DNA of 36,082 bases, taken from Desulfovibrio oxyclinae DSM 11498. GTDB taxonomy: Bacteria; Desulfobacterota; Desulfovibrionia; Desulfovibrionales; Desulfovibrionaceae. A model generated the notes under the pieces. That model worked only from the letters and a program-made list of their open reading frames with translations, did not search any database and was not told where the DNA came from. The stretch covers positions 192 to 36,273 of the forward strand of contig NZ_AQXE01000002.1 in NCBI RefSeq assembly GCF_000375485.1, in the 5' to 3' direction. The position numbers and the translations under genes are program-made. Positions 33,024 through 36,082 of this stretch are shown here, piece after piece (position 1 is the stretch's first letter; every line of letters starts with the position of its first letter).

Positions 33024-36000
33024 CTAGGCGCGATTGCGGCGACGCTCGTCGAAGCTCTCCTTGAGTGAACAGAGCACCGGGACCACCACCAGCGTGAGCA
33101 CCGTTGCCACGGCCAGGCCGAAGATGACGGCCACCGCCATGGATCCCCACCACTGCGAGGATTCTCCGCCCACGTCCCAGCGGAAGTTCACGAAGTCGAA
33201 GCTGATGCCGGTCGCCATGGGCAGCAGGCCCAGAACGGTGGTAATGGCGGTGAGCAGTACGGGCCTGAATCGCGTCAGACCCGCCTCCACGAGGGCATCG
33301 CGAACCTTCATGCCGGAACGCTTGAGCTGTTCGAAGTAGTCGATGAGCACGATGGCGTTGTTGACCACGACCCCGGCGAGGCTGACCACGCCGACGCCGG
33401 TCATGATCACCCCGAAGGGCGTCCCCGTGACCAGCAGGCCGAGGAATACGCCGATGAAGGACAGCAGCACCGAAGTCAGGATGATGAACGGCGTGACCAC
33501 GGAATTGAACTGCGTCACCAGTACGAGGAAGATGATGAAGATGGTGGCCACGAATGCCTTGGCGAGGAAGCTCCCCGCCTTGTTCTGTTCTTCCTGCTCG
33601 CCGGTGAAACGGTACGAGTAGCCGCGCGGCCACTGCATGTCCGCCAGCCGTTCTTCGGTTATCTCGCGGATGATGTCGTTGGCGAGGCGACCGTCCACGT
33701 CGCCCTCGATGGTCACCACGCGCTTCTGGTCCTTGCGGTTGATGCCGCCGAGGCCGCGCGTCACTTCGGCTCGCGCCACGGAGGTGATGGGGATGGGATC
33801 CCCTTCCGGACCGGACACCGTCAGCCGGCGCAGGCTCTCGATGGAGCTGCGGTCCGCTTCGGGCAGCTTGGCGATGATGTCATATTCGTCCTTGCCTTCG
33901 CGGTAGGTACCCACCTTGGCGCCGTTGACCGCGCTCTTGACGGTCCAGGCAACGGTGTGCGCGTCGAGGCCCATGAGAGCGGCCTTCTCCTTGTCCACGC
34001 GTATCTGGATTTCCGGCTTGGCGGAAACGTAGTTGTCCTTGAGGTCCACCAGCCCCCGCACGTTCTTGATGCGCTTTCTGACTTCCGAGGCCAGTTCTCC
34101 GAGCACGCGCATGTCCGGGCCGGTGATTTCCATGTTCACGGGCGCACCGGTGGGCGGGCCTTTTTCTTCCTTGTCCACGATTATCTGCGCGCCGCGTATC
34201 TCGCTACGCAGCCTGTCGCGCATGTCGGTGAGAATCTCGGAGGACGGACGCGAACGGTCGTGCATGTCCACGAAGTCCACCGTCACCTGACTCCAGTGGG
34301 TGCCGAACTCGTCGGCCTGACTGGTCTTGCCGGTGTTGGCGATGACGTATTCCACGTCCGGGCGATACTCGTCGCACACGGCTTCAACCTGCCGCACGAT
34401 ATCGTCGGAGGCGTCGAGGTTGGTACCGACCGGGGCCTTGATCTTGATCCACGCGCGCTTGGGGTCGGTCTCCGGCAGGAATTCGACGCCCTTGCCGAAC
34501 ATGCCGAAGGCCACGGTCATGAGCACCAGCAGGACGAAGGAGCCGCCCACGATCTTGATGCGGTTGTCCAGCGCCCATTCGAGCATGGGCAGGTAGAGTC
34601 GTTTCAACCGCTCCAGCGCCCGGTCGATGCGGGTGGGCCTGCCTTCGAGGTCCGCCTTGCGGATGGTCTGGAACCGCGCCGAAAGCACGGGGTTGATGAC
34701 CAGTGCCACGAAGAGCGATCCTGCCAGCGCGATAATGACGGTCTTGGGCAGGAAGGCCATGAACTCGCCCATGATGCCGGGCCAGAAGACCATGGGGGCG
34801 AACGCGCCCACGGTGGTCAGCGTGGAGGTGATGACCGGCCATGCCACTTCGTCGGTGGCGTGTTGCGCCGCCACCTCGCGGCTCTTGCCTTCCTGCATGT
34901 GCCGGTAGATGTTCTCCACCACCACGATGCCGTTGTCCACGAGCATCCCCAGCGCGAGAATCAGCGAGAAGAGCACCACCATGTTCAGGGTGATGCCAAG
35001 CGCCTGCAGCGCGATGAAGGTGATGAGCATGGAGATGGGAATGGACAGAGAGACGAAGAGCGCGGAGCGGCCGCCGATGAAGGCGAAGACCACCGCCAGC
35101 ACGAGGATCAGCCCGGAGATGATGTTGTTTTCAAGGTCCGCCACCATGCGGCGGATGTCCTTGCTGGTGTCCGAAGTCATGGAAATGTGCAGGTCCGGCG
35201 GCAGGTCGTGGCGCATCTGCTTCACGATGCCGCGCACGGTGTCGTTGATCTCGATGATGTTCTCGCCAGCGCGCTTCTTGACCTGAATGGTGACGCTGAC
35301 CTCGCCGTCGAGTCGGGACTTGTCGGTGGGGTCCTTGTAGGAGTCCACGATCTCGGCCACGTCGCGCAGGTAAACGGGTTTGCCGTCTCGCACAAAGGCC
35401 ACGATGTTGTCGATCTCGTTGGGATGGTGGAAATCTTCGGGCGTGCGCACGGTGTAGCGGCCCTTGCCGATGTCCATGGTGCCGCCGGGCATGTTCACGT
35501 TGCCCTTTTGCACCGAGTCCAGCAGCTTGGAGAACGGCATCTTGTAGAAGGCCACCCGGTCCATGTCGAACAGCACGTGAATTTCGCGCTCAAGGCCGCC
35601 AACGATCACCGCGTCGAGCACGCCGGGGATGGACTCGATGCGGTCCTCGAAGTCCTCGGCAAAGACCTTGAGCCGCCGCAGGCTGAAGGGACCGGAGAGC
35701 ACCACGTTCATGATGGGCCGCTCGGAAAGGTTCAGCTCCCGGACCTCGGGCTCATCTGGCAACTCGTCCGGCAGGTCCGGCTTGGCCTGATCCACCTTGT
35801 CGCGCACTTTCTGCAAGGCGTCGTCCACGTCCACGTCGGGCGTGAACTCAATGGTGATCATGGAGATGCCGTCGTCCGAAATGGACTTGAGCTCCTTGAG
35901 GCCGGAGACGCCCTTGAGCTTGCGTTCCAGCGGGATGGTCACCAGCTTTTCCATGTCCTCCGGGGCCACGCCCTCGTAGGATGTCTGCACGAAGATATAG

Positions 36001-36082
36001 GGAACCTTGATGTCCGGGGAGTCCTCGCGCGGCAGGGACGCATAGCTGGAGAGCCCCGCCACCACAATGAAGAGCAGCAGGA
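33024..36082 (-). CDS. RND-family efflux permease (N-terminus beyond window edge)
   Basis: At least 1018 residues; the frame is open to the last base (LLLFIVVAGLSSYASLPRE), so only the first few residues of membrane helix 1 are missing. It has the AcrB-type duplicated layout: porter domains (VTIPLERKLKGVSGLKEL, SIPGVLDAVIVGG) and a membrane helix cluster with LILALGMLVDNGIVVVEN, where AcrB has an Asp pair for proton transfer and this protein has Asp-Asn. The second half repeats the pattern (PFGVIMTGVGVVSLAGVVVNNAIVLID). It would export small molecules with a periplasmic adaptor and outer-membrane channel, presumably encoded just upstream outside the window. Substrate unknown. Confidence 0.95.
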   Translation of the reverse strand, partial: LLLFIVVAGLSSYASLPREDSPDIKVPYIFVQTSYEGVAPEDMEKLVTIPLERKLKGVSGLKELKSISDDGISMITIEFTPDVDVDDALQKVRDKVDQAKPDLPDELPDEPEVRELNLSERPIMNVVLSGPFSLRRLKVFAEDFEDRIESIPGVLDAVIVGGLEREIHVLFDMDRVAFYKMPFSKLLDSVQKGNVNMPGGTMDIGKGRYTVRTPEDFHHPNEIDNIVAFVRDGKPVYLRDVAEIVDSYKDPTDKSRLDGEVSVTIQVKKRAGENIIEINDTVRGIVKQMRHDLPPDLHISMTSDTSKDIRRMVADLENNIISGLILVLAVVFAFIGGRSALFVSLSIPISMLITFIALQALGITLNMVVLFSLILALGMLVDNGIVVVENIYRHMQEGKSREVAAQHATDEVAWPVITSTLTTVGAFAPMVFWPGIMGEFMAFLPKTVIIALAGSLFVALVINPVLSARFQTIRKADLEGRPTRIDRALERLKRLYLPMLEWALDNRIKIVGGSFVLLVLMTVAFGMFGKGVEFLPETDPKRAWIKIKAPVGTNLDASDDIVRQVEAVCDEYRPDVEYVIANTGKTSQADEFGTHWSQVTVDFVDMHDRSRPSSEILTDMRDRLRSEIRGAQIIVDKEEKGPPTGAPVNMEITGPDMRVLGELASEVRKRIKNVRGLVDLKDNYVSAKPEIQIRVDKEKAALMGLDAHTVAWTVKSAVNGAKVGTYREGKDEYDIIAKLPEADRSSIESLRRLTVSGPEGDPIPITSVARAEVTRGLGGINRKDQKRVVTIEGDVDGRLANDIIREITEERLADMQWPRGYSYRFTGEQEEQNKAGSFLAKAFVATIFIIFLVLVTQFNSVVTPFIILTSVLLSFIGVFLGLLVTGTPFGVIMTGVGVVSLAGVVVNNAIVLIDYFEQLKRSGMKVRDALVEAGLTRFRPVLLTAITTVLGLLPMATGISFDFVNFRWDVGGESSQWWGSMAVAVIFGLAVATVLTLVVVPVLCSLKESFDERRRNRA

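Overview
The right-hand 22 kb (14259 to the end) looks like the chromosome of a GC-rich Desulfovibrio-type bacterium (Desulfovibrionales). It is dense with two-component signalling genes and carries CheV, a large GlmS-like enzyme, TadE/TadG pilus genes, Lgt and an RND pump. The genus is an inference from gene content and base composition. The left 14 kb is lower in GC and is foreign to it.

Left part (1-14253): the right-end side of a canonical Tn7-like transposon. Genes tnsA, tnsB, tnsC, tnsD (tniQ) and tnsE run leftward from a clear transposon end at 14253. That end has three abutting 20-bp repeats and a terminal TGT...ACA-type tip. It sits directly against the 3' end of a glmS-like gene, the classical attTn7 position. 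Catalytic residues line up, mostly number for number, with those of E. coli Tn7 as I recall them (TnsA E63/D114/K132, TnsB D272/D360/E395, TnsD C124/C127/C152/H155). No CRISPR-Cas genes are present, so targeting should be the TnsD (glmS) and TnsE (replication-associated) modes. The left transposon end is not visible and probably lies before position 1, so everything from 1 to 6280 is probably cargo.

Cargo: (i) a partial ZraR-like sigma-54 response regulator; (ii) an IS3-family element with an A6G frameshift site, a beheaded orfA and an intact orfB; (iii) an AT-rich two-gene unit, the most interesting object in the window. That unit is a 743-residue protein with two separate GHKL ATPase folds (one Hsp90/MutL-like at the N-terminus, one histidine-kinase-like at the C-terminus) followed by a 474-residue protein with an atypical receiver domain and an unrecognised C-terminal domain. 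Its make-up and position suggest a two-component-style conflict (anti-phage or anti-plasmid) system.

Right part: glmS-like gene (minus); a hybrid histidine kinase, CheY-like receiver and GAF/HD-GYP protein set (plus); a degenerate DUF885-family protein, CheV, and a sigma-54 regulator/histidine kinase pair with an unusual GAFTNA loop (minus); an acylphosphatase lacking its catalytic Arg (minus); a TadE-TadE-TadG cluster behind a good sigma-54 promoter, closed by a terminator (plus); lgt and a secreted hypothetical protein (plus); and a glutaminyl cyclase and a partial RND permease (minus). Two convergent gene pairs overlap at a shared CTAG.
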